Positions 47,102 through 57,315 of a stretch of 64,000 bases of DNA are shown here, piece by piece. Both the position numbers and the translations under genes were made by a program. The notes under the pieces are model-generated. The model saw nothing but the letters and a program-made list of their open reading frames with translations, did no database searches and was not told where the DNA came from. The number at the start of each line of letters is the position of its first letter. Positions within the stretch are counted from its first letter, which is position 1. The DNA is from Barthelona sp. PCE (Eukaryota > Metamonada: BaSk clade), in assembly GCA_040285745.1 (NCBI GenBank), contig JAUFOR010000004.1, positions 558,001-622,000 of the forward strand, given 5' to 3'.

Positions 47102-47387
47102 TGAGTTGAAGGATAGAAAATTGAAACAAGATCTGTAGAAGCTGTTTTATATTTCTACAGCGACAGACATCAACAGGCTGTATATAGCCCGTCAAAACAG
47201 ATGATTTTATATTATTTCCTATTTATTTGCAGAGATTTCCTGTTTTATTCAGTTGGAGCATGTTGATGGGTAGTATCAAGGATTAATGTGGCTTTTGTCG
47301 TGTATATAGCACGATAACGAACTTCAAAGGATAGGAACATGCTTTTGCAATTATCATCATTTTTTACACATCAATAAGAGTTTAAGC

Positions 47388-47981
47388 ATGGGCCGTCACC
47401 GAAGAACGAGAAAATACGCACAAACACAGAAGTTTATCAATCCCAATGACCAGAGATTGAAGCCTCAAGACACAAACCAAAGACAGAAGTCAGTTACAAC
47501 AACAGTACAAGGTAAGAAGCTTAGGAGAGTTGAAGAAAACCTTTCACACTTCTTCTTTGATCACAATGAAGCACTGGTTCCACCATATCATGTATTGGTG
47601 GATACTAACTTTATCAATTTCAGTATTAGAAACCATCTGACCATTGATCAGGCGATGATTGATTGTTTGCATGCTAAAGCAATCCCATGCATCACTGATT
47701 GTGTTATTGCCGAGTTGGAAAAATTGGGCAGAAAGTACAGACAAGCTTTACGCATTGCTAAATCTGATATGTTTAAGCGTCTCAAATGCGACCACCGAGG
47801 AACATATGCAGATGATTGTATCTGTAATAGAGTGGATTTGACACCTGTTTACATCGTGGCTACTTGCGATCGTGATCTTCAAAGACGACTGAGGAAGATT
47901 AGGGGTGTGCCTATCATGTACATCAAGGGTCACAGATGTGCAGTGGAGCGTTTACCCGAGGCATATTCTGCAGTTCGTTAA
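47388..47981 (+). CDS. FCF1: rRNA-processing PIN-domain endonuclease Fcf1/Utp24
   Basis: A 197-residue protein of normal family length. The basic N-terminus (MGRHRRTRKYAQTQKFINP) and the PIN domain start HVLVDTNFINFSIRN with the first catalytic Asp are typical. ITDCVIAELEKLG, the Cys/His pattern KCDHRGTYADDCICNR, and VATCDRDLQRRLRKIRGVPIMYI follow, with the second acidic cluster (CDRD). Fcf1 cleaves pre-18S rRNA at sites A1/A2 in the SSU processome. All the acidic catalytic positions I would expect are present. The gene is convergent with Csl4 (24-bp gap), another RNA-processing gene. Confidence 0.95.
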   Translation: MGRHRRTRKYAQTQKFINPNDQRLKPQDTNQRQKSVTTTVQGKKLRRVEENLSHFFFDHNEALVPPYHVLVDTNFINFSIRNHLTIDQAMIDCLHAKAIPCITDCVIAELEKLGRKYRQALRIAKSDMFKRLKCDHRGTYADDCICNRVDLTPVYIVATCDRDLQRRLRKIRGVPIMYIKGHRCAVERLPEAYSAVR

Positions 47982-48005
47982 TTATTACAGTTTTTCAATT
48001 TTCGA

Positions 48006-48545
48006 TTAATTTATTGTTTTAGCAATGAAGGGGTACTCACGGACATCAGCAACTTTCCTTTTTTCAGTAAAACCATTCTCAGAGTCTACCATAGTCTGAA
48101 AATCAACGGGGGTCATGTATCTGCCTTCAAATGACTTTGCTACAACAACACCAAGCTCGGCAGAGTTTGTGCTTAGGCGGATGCCCCTTGTTTCAAGTTG
48201 TATTATGGAACACCGTACAATATCTCCAGGCTTAAACATTTGATACAGAGAGGCACGTCCAGTGTCGTGTGACCGACTAAAAGACTTAGGGATATACCCA
48301 TGGGATGTATGTGGTGCGAATGATTCTGTGATTGAAGGAGCAACTGCAATAACTTCACAGATTGCCTTCTCAAGCTCAATTTTATGCACACGAGCAAGTG
48401 CTATGTGTCCGAGCTCCGGATTAACTGTCCTTTCGCGTGTTTGTAACCTATTCTCACCATTACTGCTTGAAAAAAGTCCTGCCCTCTCAAATACCTCATT
48501 GTTCTCATTTAAATCACCAGGGAGAACGATTTTCGAGTCAAACAT
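48006..48545 (-). CDS. CSL4: RNA exosome cap subunit Csl4
   Basis: A 179-residue protein. The N-terminal IVLPGDLNE and FERAG are the usual Csl4 start, an S1 domain covers about residues 55-140 (ARVHKIELEKAICEVIAV, then YIPKSFSRSHDTGRASLYQMFKPGDIVRC), and the C-terminal rubredoxin-like part is short and has lost its Cys pairs. It ends with a methionine-containing MTPVDFQTM motif and the EKRKVADV segment found in the family. Csl4 caps the exosome ring and helps recruit RNA. The stop codon is preceded by the AATAAA hexamer overlapping the last codons. A squalene synthase gene lies 56 bp upstream in the same orientation. Confidence 0.88.
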   Translation of the reverse strand: MFDSKIVLPGDLNENNEVFERAGLFSSSNGENRLQTRERTVNPELGHIALARVHKIELEKAICEVIAVAPSITESFAPHTSHGYIPKSFSRSHDTGRASLYQMFKPGDIVRCSIIQLETRGIRLSTNSAELGVVVAKSFEGRYMTPVDFQTMVDSENGFTEKRKVADVREYPFIAKTIN

Positions 48546-48601
48546 CTTGTTCTAAAACTACTTACAAGGATGAAGAAGATAGTAAAGTTGTTTACATTGT
48601 A

Positions 48602-49660
48602 CTAATCATAAAAATCAAACTTTTGCAACAGAGATTGAGCTTTCCGCTCGAATGCCCCATAGTCGCTGCAGTGGAATGAAAGAGATCCTGTTAATATACG
48701 TGATGGAATGCGTACTTTCTCCACAAATGTCAGGGGGTTGTCATACACAAGCAAAAGTGTCTGTAGAGCCATTATCTGTGGGATTGCGACGAATTTAAAG
48801 TACGATGAGTCTTCAATCAAACTCAGATAAACTAATACATGATCAAAATGTTGATGAACTGTGTTTCGCACCATTTCGTTCAGAATGAACACTCTTCCCG
48901 GATTATCGGCGAGATCTACCTCGTTATCGATGTGTAAAAGCTCAGAAAAGAGCTCACGTGGCCAAAACATTCTATCCTCTTGTATATCCTTGTAAACATC
49001 TCTTATAAGGTTTGTTTTTTGTAAAAATAGCCCACAGTGAACACTAAGATCGTTGGAAATATGTTTAGTTGGAGACATACACTTATGATAAATTTTGGTC
49101 AGATTTTCCCCTACAACTCCAGCTACATGATAGCAGTATTTGTCAAGGTCATCTTTCGTCTGTATATCCGCGTTGTTGAACGTCATCATACCATCAACCA
49201 TGACTTGCATACAGTCACAAATGATTGTTCGCAGTTCCTTCGATACAGTCTCTAAATAGTGCCTAAAAAGATCGGGCATGGCGTGGAACAGCTCTCTTTC
49301 ATGTGGGTTCTCAACAAATTCATTGATGATGGTAGTATTATCATGGATAAAAGCATTCATTTCCTCGATATCTTCTTTTCCGAAATACGTCACAAAATCA
49401 TACATGAGGTACATCGACTGTGCATGTACCGGGATCTCATCCTCGAAAGTATCAAGCATGCGGAGCATAACATAAAAGTATGCAATACTGATTTGTAATT
49501 CGCCCTCAAGTTGCATAATGACAAGATAGAACGAGCGAGATGTGTTTTTTAGATGTTTATATACATCTAATTCATTGGAAATATCATTTTGTGTTGATCT
49601 ACGGAAGCGGTAAGCTTGAAAAGCCTGTATAGGGTGCAAGAGCAAGTAAACAAAGCCCAT
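48602..49660 (-). CDS. SQS: Squalene synthase (farnesyl-diphosphate farnesyltransferase)
   Basis: A 352-residue protein. ATG 49660 is chosen because MGFVYLLLHPIQAFQAYRFR aligns with the human start MEFV..LGHP.....VRFR. The catalytic sequence TSRSFYLVIMQLEGE is followed by the first aspartate motif DTFED (residues 70-74), then YCYHVAGVVGENLT and the second motif DVYKD (221-225) in KTNLIRDVYKDIQEDRMFWP. FVAIPQIMALQTLLL also matches. The enzyme joins two farnesyl diphosphates to squalene with NADPH, the first step towards sterols or tetrahymanol. It is shorter than the usual 400-420 residues because the C-terminal membrane anchor is missing; it ends LLQKFDFYD. Confidence 0.93.
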   Translation of the reverse strand: MGFVYLLLHPIQAFQAYRFRRSTQNDISNELDVYKHLKNTSRSFYLVIMQLEGELQISIAYFYVMLRMLDTFEDEIPVHAQSMYLMYDFVTYFGKEDIEEMNAFIHDNTTIINEFVENPHERELFHAMPDLFRHYLETVSKELRTIICDCMQVMVDGMMTFNNADIQTKDDLDKYCYHVAGVVGENLTKIYHKCMSPTKHISNDLSVHCGLFLQKTNLIRDVYKDIQEDRMFWPRELFSELLHIDNEVDLADNPGRVFILNEMVRNTVHQHFDHVLVYLSLIEDSSYFKFVAIPQIMALQTLLLVYDNPLTFVEKVRIPSRILTGSLSFHCSDYGAFERKAQSLLQKFDFYD

Positions 49661-50220
49661 TTGTATCTTAGATATAAAATTGAAAACAATGCCTTGCACA
49701 AAGAAGTAAAGATTCGTAAAACGTGTTTTTTGCTGTGTTATAGCTTAAGTTCAGGTAGAAACTGCTTCTAATTGAGCTACGGTGTATGTTTATTCACGCG
49801 AGTGCGCATATTTGGGAAATGCAAAATTAATGAGCTTTTTTTGGAATCTCTTATCTTGAATTTGTACAATAATGAGTGTACTATTTAAATTTATTACTGT
49901 TATATGCGCGTCACTATTTCAAATTTACAATAGCATTGGTTAATAGAAAAAATGAAAAGAAGCAGGGGTTCTTTAACAATGTTCCTATTTGTTCTGACTT
50001 GATATTTGCCTGTGAAATAAAATTTACAAACGTTTCTGACATTTTCTGACCTTCTTTTCGTATGGATATTCCAAGCTAGTAAATTGTGTAGTCGTTTGTA
50101 AACGCTATTTTCAAGAAATATTGAGGTACAAACTTATCACCAAATGTATTTGAGCGAATATTTCTATTGTATAATGATGCTGATGCTGTTTTAGATTTTT
50201 CTTCTTTTTTTGAAGGAACA
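49661..50220. other. Divergent intergenic region, 560 bp
   Basis: AT-rich DNA between squalene synthase (minus) and the HEAT-like gene (plus). No tRNA-like B-box, structured RNA or coding frame was found by eye. It presumably holds both promoters. Confidence 0.45.
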
Positions 50221-53193
50221 ATGCCGTTTGATTATACGGTAAACAGCGTTAGGGAATCGATCATACGAGGCTATGAGGGCACCAATTTAAAGCAACAGAA
50301 TAAGAGCCTGAGATATTTGCATGATTTCGTCGATAAAGCTGACAGGCCGTTTGAGATCTTGCTCAAGCTCCTGAGCGACACAAAACAGGATGTCCGCGTT
50401 CACAGCGCCGTCCTACTCAAACAATGCTTATGGAATCGATCATTAGAACTTCGGATATCAACATTAGAGGAGCTTGTTGAGTCTCTCTTTTACCAAGTGA
50501 GGCTGAACTCCGACGGTAGCGACATTGAAGAGCAGCGTTATGCATGTCAACTATGCTACAGTCTATCATCTATATATTTGACTCGTTTGACAGAAGAAGA
50601 TAAAGAGCAGTTTCTATCAATGGTGTCAACGCTGATGGACGATCGCTTCTACAACGCAATCCTACAATTCTTTTATTGTCTGTTGAAAGATTTAAAGAAA
50701 GTAATTAGTGAAAAAGATCGGTTTGAAGAATTGCAATACCTGAATGAATATTTCGAGGATTTTGAGCAGATCCTTCAGCTGGTGAAACGGAGGATAAGGA
50801 TTTCACCTTATGCATGTGATGTTCTTACGGAACTCCTCAATAATAACATTATTAGTATTGAATCAATTTTCGCTGATGGACTGCACGAGGTTTTATTGGA
50901 TACAATGTTCGACGTGGGCCTGTCTAAGGGCATCTGTAGGTGCCTAAATCACATAATTCTCATGTTTCCAGAAGACGTAACAATTGAGAACAGTGATGAG
51001 GTCGTTGTTGAGTTTTTGCGTGCTTTTCTCATGAAAGGGGATATGTTTCGTGACGCTATCCAGGAAGGAACACTAATTCCAGCGTTGGTTAGTGTATTTT
51101 TCACGTTTTTTTCAAAGTTTATCAAGAGGCTCGTTATGATGTTTTTTGTCCGTGATGCAACAACAGAATCACAAGAGAACATTAACGAGAGCCTCATCAC
51201 ACCGGTTCTCGAGCCGCACCGCACCGTAACAGCGGAGATTCAAGAGATGGCAGAAGAAGTGGTGGTTGAGCTCTTAAACTGGCATTCTTTCCTTTTGGAG
51301 AACATTGACTCGTCAGAAGCGGAAGCATTGTTAGAGTTAATAGAATGTCAGAGGCAGCATCTACCCAAATCATACCAGATTGATCATTTTTCGCGATTGA
51401 TAGAGATTGTCCTTTCTTTTTATACAGATTGGTCACCGGAAGACGAAGCAGAGGAAAGTGTTGTCGATTATGCCCTTCAGGACTTCTTATTAAGCCTGGA
51501 AGATCAGTATTTTTTGCTACTTTTCAAACTACAGCTTAATATTGACCTTGATATGGATGCTATTCAATCTAATAACTTCTCAAGGCTGATGCTCGTCGAC
51601 CAGTTCCGCTACCTAGAGTTCGAAAACAAGGTAAGGTTCTTGTTAGGGTTTTTGAAGGTTTTCAAGGTCTTAAGTGTTGAACGTTTTTATCTAGAAAAAC
51701 GGTACCGTTCTTTTTTCAATCTACTGGAGATAATTCTCTGCGGGCAACTGAGCTTTGTTGGTGGTGTTGGTGCCAGTCAATTTGATACTATCAACGGTTT
51801 GGTTATGAATATCATTTCTTGTTATGCTCCAGTTTTCATCGAGCTAATCCCCGACACAGAGCTGTTCGACTTGCTCGAATCCATATTTGAACACATGATG
51901 GATACATCAGCAATTCAGAATAGCGCATTCATCGCGGCATGTGATTTTCTTTGCAGCGTAAGTTTATTGAGGCAGTTGCATGAGGTTGATGTGCTTGATA
52001 CGCTGTTCGGGCACTACGTGTCTAAGCGTGAATTCCACACCCCTCAGATCATTAAGCACATTGCACGATTGATCATGGCTCTGGATGTGTGCGTTGCCAA
52101 CAGGTGTATTGAGCTTCTTCTGAACACACTCCTTGAAGCAGAGGACGCAGATATGCTGAATGAAGAGCTGAACCTCATGGCTGTGTTCTTCAGGAACTTT
52201 AATTATGTTATCACATCATCGAATAACCGGAACCCTGCAATGGTCACCGATTGGTTCAAGCAGCTGGATGAAGAGTACCAAGGCGCTGTGCAGGACGTGG
52301 CACAAGCATACATTGACCGTGAAATTGCAAAATTCAAAATTTGTTTATGTCGATCATGGTTACTTGTACATCTAGATGATTTACAGTCTCTTTCACCAGC
52401 AATAGGCCCATACTCTGACTTTGTCAGTAGCTGTCTCATTGCAGGTGGTGGGGCATGGACAGACGAAGATTTGTCAGCCATATGGCAGTATAACCAAGAG
52501 TTATTATCGATGGAGCTTGAACCTGAAGTCATTGGCTTATTCGTCGCTTTTTCTAAACTGAACGCATCCTTGGGTATTGACGTTGTGTTAAGCTTGTTAG
52601 GAATGATTAGTGAGAATATATGGGCGATGAACAAGACATCGAGGGAAAAGATTGTGCTTTACAACAGTTATGTGGCAGAGCTCATTAATTTGATGGTTGT
52701 TATTGCAAAGAACATGTCCCATGATGACGAAATAGAAGAGTTTCACATATTTTTGAAAAAGTGCGATGAAGTTTTTCCGAATTTTTGGGTTTTCGTTTGT
52801 GAAGCCTTATTATGTTGGGAAAGTGAGATCAACTACCACGTGTTCAAGCTCGTTAACTGGATTCTGCATAAGAACTATACGTTTGAATCTGATGTGTTAA
52901 AAAATTTATGTTTGTACTTGATTCGTGCATTCATAGAAACACCATGGCATAATTTCGCACCTCTACACAGAAAACGAGTGGCGAAATGTGTCATGTTACT
53001 GCAGAAAAACTACGATGATCTTACCAATCATTTCTGGGAAGCTGTGTTTTTGAACCTGGATTCTATCGAATGTGTTTTTGATGATAAAAGTCAATTAATG
53101 GAGTTCATAGGTGAGTTTACTGATGCAAAGAGTATCAAAGAGATAGAAAAGAAGCTGCAAGATATGCGGTTGATGTTTTCACAACGAGAATAA
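50221..53193 (+). CDS. Large helical repeat protein, probably an importin-beta/exportin-type karyopherin
   Basis: A 990-residue protein from ATG 50221 (MPFDYTVNSVRESI); the frame extends 18 codons to a TTG. It is all-helical with HEAT-like pairs of amphipathic helices throughout. The N-terminal block LKQQNKSLRYLHDFVDKAD...LLKLLSDTKQDVRVHSAVLLKQCL has the size and pattern of the importin-beta N-terminal domain (short helix pair, then a helix ending in L-x-x-x-L). Length and overall acidity fit karyopherins such as transportin-3, importin-13 or an exportin. I could not assign it further. The stop lies in GAATAAATAAG. It is convergent with the secreted-protein gene (34-bp gap). Confidence 0.55.
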   Translation: MPFDYTVNSVRESIIRGYEGTNLKQQNKSLRYLHDFVDKADRPFEILLKLLSDTKQDVRVHSAVLLKQCLWNRSLELRISTLEELVESLFYQVRLNSDGSDIEEQRYACQLCYSLSSIYLTRLTEEDKEQFLSMVSTLMDDRFYNAILQFFYCLLKDLKKVISEKDRFEELQYLNEYFEDFEQILQLVKRRIRISPYACDVLTELLNNNIISIESIFADGLHEVLLDTMFDVGLSKGICRCLNHIILMFPEDVTIENSDEVVVEFLRAFLMKGDMFRDAIQEGTLIPALVSVFFTFFSKFIKRLVMMFFVRDATTESQENINESLITPVLEPHRTVTAEIQEMAEEVVVELLNWHSFLLENIDSSEAEALLELIECQRQHLPKSYQIDHFSRLIEIVLSFYTDWSPEDEAEESVVDYALQDFLLSLEDQYFLLLFKLQLNIDLDMDAIQSNNFSRLMLVDQFRYLEFENKVRFLLGFLKVFKVLSVERFYLEKRYRSFFNLLEIILCGQLSFVGGVGASQFDTINGLVMNIISCYAPVFIELIPDTELFDLLESIFEHMMDTSAIQNSAFIAACDFLCSVSLLRQLHEVDVLDTLFGHYVSKREFHTPQIIKHIARLIMALDVCVANRCIELLLNTLLEAEDADMLNEELNLMAVFFRNFNYVITSSNNRNPAMVTDWFKQLDEEYQGAVQDVAQAYIDREIAKFKICLCRSWLLVHLDDLQSLSPAIGPYSDFVSSCLIAGGGAWTDEDLSAIWQYNQELLSMELEPEVIGLFVAFSKLNASLGIDVVLSLLGMISENIWAMNKTSREKIVLYNSYVAELINLMVVIAKNMSHDDEIEEFHIFLKKCDEVFPNFWVFVCEALLCWESEINYHVFKLVNWILHKNYTFESDVLKNLCLYLIRAFIETPWHNFAPLHRKRVAKCVMLLQKNYDDLTNHFWEAVFLNLDSIECVFDDKSQLMEFIGEFTDAKSIKEIEKKLQDMRLMFSQRE

Positions 53194-53227
53194 ATAAGAA
53201 GAATGCAAAAAGAAGAAAAAGGAGAAA

Positions 53228-54496
53228 CTATTCAACAGGATACTCATGTGTTGACAACTCAGCGTAATCTGAAACCAAGAAGTTTGGATTATCGAAAAAT
53301 CCTAATTGAATATATACATCACCTCCTGAAATGTATGAACGGAGAATGCATGGATTCACTTCTTCTGCAAACACAATGGGGTTATAAGAGTGCGATGAGC
53401 TGTGGGGGATTCCATACAAGTTGTTTGTTGTTACACGATACGTACCACTGGGCATATTATCGAAGTAGTGTGAGTACGAACCTGAGTGAAGCAGGAAGTT
53501 GCTGGATGTCTTTGATGCATAGTGGAACGATGCTCTTGTGAAGGGCGATGCATCGATATAGTCACCAGTTGTTGAAGAATACGTTCTACTCTCACAAGCC
53601 GTTCTCGTCTCACAGATTTCGATAGCATCGCCGAAGAAATCAAACTTTACCCAACAGTGTCTGTAGTTCCAGCAGTACTTGTACTTCTTCTGGCTGTTCA
53701 TGTCCTCTAATACGGAAACACCACGGGTTACTGGATTAAGTCCAAACACTAGGATACGACGCCATTGCTCATAAGTCGCTGGAACGTACTCCCACGCAAG
53801 ACCACATGCAATATGCAGCTTTCCATCCCCACTGTTACGGTATGGAGCACAAGCTAAGGCTGCCTTCAAACCATAGTCCCAGCGCATGCCGGTGTCCTGC
53901 GCCACACGTGTGTTTGACTGAAATTGACCGTTCTCTGACTCAAAGTTATAGAAAACGTGGTGCATGATACGCCTTGTGTAAGAATCACAAGAGTAGTGGG
54001 AACTATAAGGACAATATGTCCAGCTCATTACTAAGACGACGTCGGACTGCGCGTTATTTTGCTTGAGGTTCTCACCGTTCAGTGGGGTGCGCAGGCCCAT
54101 GTCTACTAAACCACTGTGGACGAGGGTTACTTGCATGCTTGAAACACCACGATCATTCGATACAGATCGTTGCAGGGTATGCACCTGACTCCTTCGCATG
54201 CAGACGATTGGATAAGGTCGTCCTGACAGGAATCCTCTGTTGAACACCTCGTAGAACGCACGATACTTTACGTAGTTCGTGTTGTGCTTCCAAACCACAA
54301 ATATTGTTGGCAGGGTGGAATTTGTTGGATAAGCTGAGAAAATCCAGACGTCCTGAGCCCCTGAAAAGTCAGTGTCATCGATAGGAACATCATCATTGAT
54401 AAAATCATTGAATCTCCTTGCTGGTGTCCAGCTGTAGGCACTGGTGGCCGATATGGATGCTAGTAAAAGGCAGACGGCGAGCAAAAACCGATGCAT
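53228..54496 (-). CDS. Secreted protein of unknown function
   Basis: A 422-residue protein from ATG 54496 (MHRFLLAVCLLLASISATSAYS), which gives a textbook signal peptide; the frame extends 26 codons upstream to a GTG. The mature part is aromatic-rich (many Tyr and Trp) with about ten Cys, for example CPYSSHYSCDSYTRR and CWNYRHCWVKF, consistent with disulfide-bonded beta-strands. There is no membrane span or GPI-like tail. No family is recognised. It is probably extracellular or vacuolar. It is divergent from the large propeller-like gene at 54577 (80-bp gap). Confidence 0.72.
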   Translation of the reverse strand: MHRFLLAVCLLLASISATSAYSWTPARRFNDFINDDVPIDDTDFSGAQDVWIFSAYPTNSTLPTIFVVWKHNTNYVKYRAFYEVFNRGFLSGRPYPIVCMRRSQVHTLQRSVSNDRGVSSMQVTLVHSGLVDMGLRTPLNGENLKQNNAQSDVVLVMSWTYCPYSSHYSCDSYTRRIMHHVFYNFESENGQFQSNTRVAQDTGMRWDYGLKAALACAPYRNSGDGKLHIACGLAWEYVPATYEQWRRILVFGLNPVTRGVSVLEDMNSQKKYKYCWNYRHCWVKFDFFGDAIEICETRTACESRTYSSTTGDYIDASPFTRASFHYASKTSSNFLLHSGSYSHYFDNMPSGTYRVTTNNLYGIPHSSSHSYNPIVFAEEVNPCILRSYISGGDVYIQLGFFDNPNFLVSDYAELSTHEYPVE

Positions 54497-54533
54497 TACA
54501 GGAAATGGTGAAAAAGAATAATACACCTCTTTT

Positions 54534-54545
54534 GTATATTTAAAG
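54534..54545 (+). promoter_or_regulatory. TATA-like box before the 54577 gene
   Basis: gtatatttaaag lies 32-43 bp before the ATG at 54577. A very similar box (gtatatttatag, 63635-63646) precedes the gene at 63657. Function inferred from position only. Confidence 0.3.
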
Positions 54546-54576
54546 AACTGTGGGTGATGTTTTAAAGGGCACATTA

Positions 54577-57315
54577 ATGTTACTAAACGAACTAGAAGGT
54601 AAAGAACGTGAATTACATAGTTTTTTCACACTAACTTACAATGAGCGGGATTTTCTGTTTTTATCAGCTTCAAACCAGTTTCAAGTGTTTATGTACGATG
54701 TATTCCCTGACGGAGAAGAATTGATTCAGGTTATGCAGAAACCTTTTTCTGTTATCAATCATTTTGTTTCCGATAAGGGAGAAGTCCTGTTACTTGCAGC
54801 TGACGGACTCTATCTATGTGGAGACGGATACACATCAATCGACCGTATCATACATTTTCGTGATGATTTCTATGATATTTTTACCTCTTTTTGTCTTTAT
54901 AGTGGTAAATACATTTTTTTTCGGAAAATGATTCTTGGTTGTGATTTCGTGTTCACATATGATGCAGGAACATTTATTCCAATGCGTTTTAAAGATATTC
55001 AGGGTGTGAGTTCAGTGTATGTTGAATCAGTTATTTCCACCAATGAAATGCTGTTGTGTAGTCTCCAACTGAATGGAAACTCAACATACTCGATAATGCA
55101 TGTCTGCGCGAATGAGGTTATGATAGAGAAATCATATGGGAACTGTATTGAAGATCTTTGTGTTGTTTTGGATGGAAGTGATTACTTTTTCAATAATTTT
55201 TCAATTAGAATCAATTCCAATGGTGATATAGAGCAATCCAGATCAAAAATTTTAGATTTTGTATTGAAAATATCTCAAACTTCAGAAGGTGATTTGTATA
55301 TAAAAGACAAGTTCGTTCGACAATCAAAACTAATTGACAAGTTATATAAGTTGAAGAATAGTAATCGAATAATTGCATTTTATTGCGATAAAACAGTTGA
55401 TTTATTGGATAATAATCTTACTGTTATTGAACAGGATTTTATAACGAAAAATTTATTTTTCACACATGTGAATACATTACAACATATATACAAAACCAAC
55501 GAAGAGATAGGAAAGTATGAGCGTGGTAAAGTGTGTTTTGTTGAAACACAGTTGCAAACTGAGGTGAAAAAACTGGTACGATATCCTAACGGAGCTTTCT
55601 CAATTTTTCTTCTCAATGAAAAGTGGCACCACTTCAATGATGATCTCAGTGCTGCTAATAGAGAGGTGGGCGATGATTTTGTACATATGTTCAGCAATCT
55701 CCCTCTCACAACAAGTTCATTTGGAACGTTTGAGGCTGACAGCATAACATTGTTTGCATATACGGAAAACCACGTGGTACTATATGTACCGTCAGATAAC
55801 GATATATTGGTTTTCACGACCAATGGAGTTCTGTTACATTCTTTTAAGGGTCGCAAGTTTGAATCACCGTTCCAACTAATTTTGTCTCAAGATAAAATTG
55901 GTGTAGTGTATCTAAGCGGACTCTTCGAAATGGATGTATATTCGTTGGCAACGTTTAAGATTACGGCAAAAGCCAAAGTGCGGATGTCAGGACAGTACCG
56001 AGCTGTTCGTCTCACTGTTGATGGTTTTGACATAGTCACTTCAGATTCAATTTCTTGCTATACAGAAGCATCAGAAGTGAAAGGTACACTGGCGTTGAAG
56101 TTTGTTGAAGCGGCTGTTGTATCGCAGGGAGTTTTTTACCTCAAAACTGGCGAAGAATTAGCGATGTGCCGTGAGAACTTTGATTATTGGGGAACTGGTA
56201 TCAACGTAAAGGGAGATTTGCACGTGGTTAACGAGAACCGTGTTGTTTTTTCAACGGGAGAAGTGCTTTGCATTACTGACGAATCCGCTCTGCTTCTGAA
56301 AGCTTTGGAAATTGATTTCTCCGTCAAAGTGAGGTGTGTGGGGCCGTCACATGTGTTGAATGGGCGGTCCCTCATGACTCATGGGAGCACTGTTTTAGTT
56401 ACCATTCCTATTGATGAGAATGCTATGCCATTGTGCTATTGCGAGTTCAAATTGGAAGAAACGATGAAATTTCACCCATTTCTCGCATTCAGCGCATGTA
56501 CAGTCCATGTGATGGCTTATTTAATGACAGTTGAAGACGAAGTCGATATTGTTGCGCATAGAACAGTATTATTGGTGTATTTGACAACGGGATCAACAAC
56601 ATTTTTTTTTGATAGTCATACAGTGGAAGGTATCGTGTCGAATATTATTGCTATTGACAAATTTGGATTCTTTTTCTGTGTTGGAAACACAATATCTATC
56701 GCAGTTGTCAACAGTGTATCACAAAAGATGCAAATTGTGGGCAGTTGCAGCGTTCCTAGTGCCCTTCCTATCACCGCATTAGATTTTTGTACTATGTTGA
56801 AGCAAAGTGCAGATTTGAAAGGATGGAGTGTGTTCGAAACAATTTTGTCCGTTGCAAATTCTGTTATGCTCATCAGTTGGGATCCTGTCGTTATTGATAA
56901 AATTCATGTTCATTATGTGCCAACAATAACTGCTGGTTTCAGTATAGATATAAGGATCCATTTCGTGGACGTGAGGGTCTTGAGCAGCTATTGCGTTGCA
57001 GTAACAGAGCACACGGTGTATGTTCTGTCAAAGGAAGGTAGTAAGGTACTTCCAATCGAATATCCTGCTTCGTATCATCAGAATTCTGAGTGTATCGTTA
57101 CTATGACACATGCTGCACGCGATAAAGCACACGCCATGTTGGTTCCACGTGCCGCACAGCTCATAAACGGGCGTAATATCAGCGAATTCATGATTGTTCA
57201 ACAGGCACAGACACCGTTCACGATTGCGGGAATTTTATTCAATAATGATAAGAATTTAGAGATATTTACAGTCAACTGCGGTATTGTGAGATTATCCTTC
57301 AGCGAAAAAAAATAA
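54577..57315 (+). CDS. Large unrecognised beta-propeller-like protein
   Basis: A 912-residue protein from ATG 54577 (MLLNELEGKE); the frame extends nine codons to a GTG. It is a long row of four-stranded-blade-like repeats: hydrophobic strands of 6-9 residues, turns rich in Gly/Asp/Asn, and recurrent motifs such as LLLAADGLYLCGDGY. There is no signal peptide or membrane span. The texture resembles the three genes at 5342-11783, although I could not align them with confidence. WD40/Nbas-, HPS- or PQQ-type propellers are the main alternatives. The stop is embedded in AAATAAAG, and the last 24 bp overlap the convergent lipase gene. Confidence 0.68.
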   Translation: MLLNELEGKERELHSFFTLTYNERDFLFLSASNQFQVFMYDVFPDGEELIQVMQKPFSVINHFVSDKGEVLLLAADGLYLCGDGYTSIDRIIHFRDDFYDIFTSFCLYSGKYIFFRKMILGCDFVFTYDAGTFIPMRFKDIQGVSSVYVESVISTNEMLLCSLQLNGNSTYSIMHVCANEVMIEKSYGNCIEDLCVVLDGSDYFFNNFSIRINSNGDIEQSRSKILDFVLKISQTSEGDLYIKDKFVRQSKLIDKLYKLKNSNRIIAFYCDKTVDLLDNNLTVIEQDFITKNLFFTHVNTLQHIYKTNEEIGKYERGKVCFVETQLQTEVKKLVRYPNGAFSIFLLNEKWHHFNDDLSAANREVGDDFVHMFSNLPLTTSSFGTFEADSITLFAYTENHVVLYVPSDNDILVFTTNGVLLHSFKGRKFESPFQLILSQDKIGVVYLSGLFEMDVYSLATFKITAKAKVRMSGQYRAVRLTVDGFDIVTSDSISCYTEASEVKGTLALKFVEAAVVSQGVFYLKTGEELAMCRENFDYWGTGINVKGDLHVVNENRVVFSTGEVLCITDESALLLKALEIDFSVKVRCVGPSHVLNGRSLMTHGSTVLVTIPIDENAMPLCYCEFKLEETMKFHPFLAFSACTVHVMAYLMTVEDEVDIVAHRTVLLVYLTTGSTTFFFDSHTVEGIVSNIIAIDKFGFFFCVGNTISIAVVNSVSQKMQIVGSCSVPSALPITALDFCTMLKQSADLKGWSVFETILSVANSVMLISWDPVVIDKIHVHYVPTITAGFSIDIRIHFVDVRVLSSYCVAVTEHTVYVLSKEGSKVLPIEYPASYHQNSECIVTMTHAARDKAHAMLVPRAAQLINGRNISEFMIVQQAQTPFTIAGILFNNDKNLEIFTVNCGIVRLSFSEKK

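Noticed and set aside
49661-50220. tRNA or other RNA gene in the large divergent gap
   Set aside because: No GTTCRANTCC-like B-box or cloverleaf arms were found by eye on either strand.
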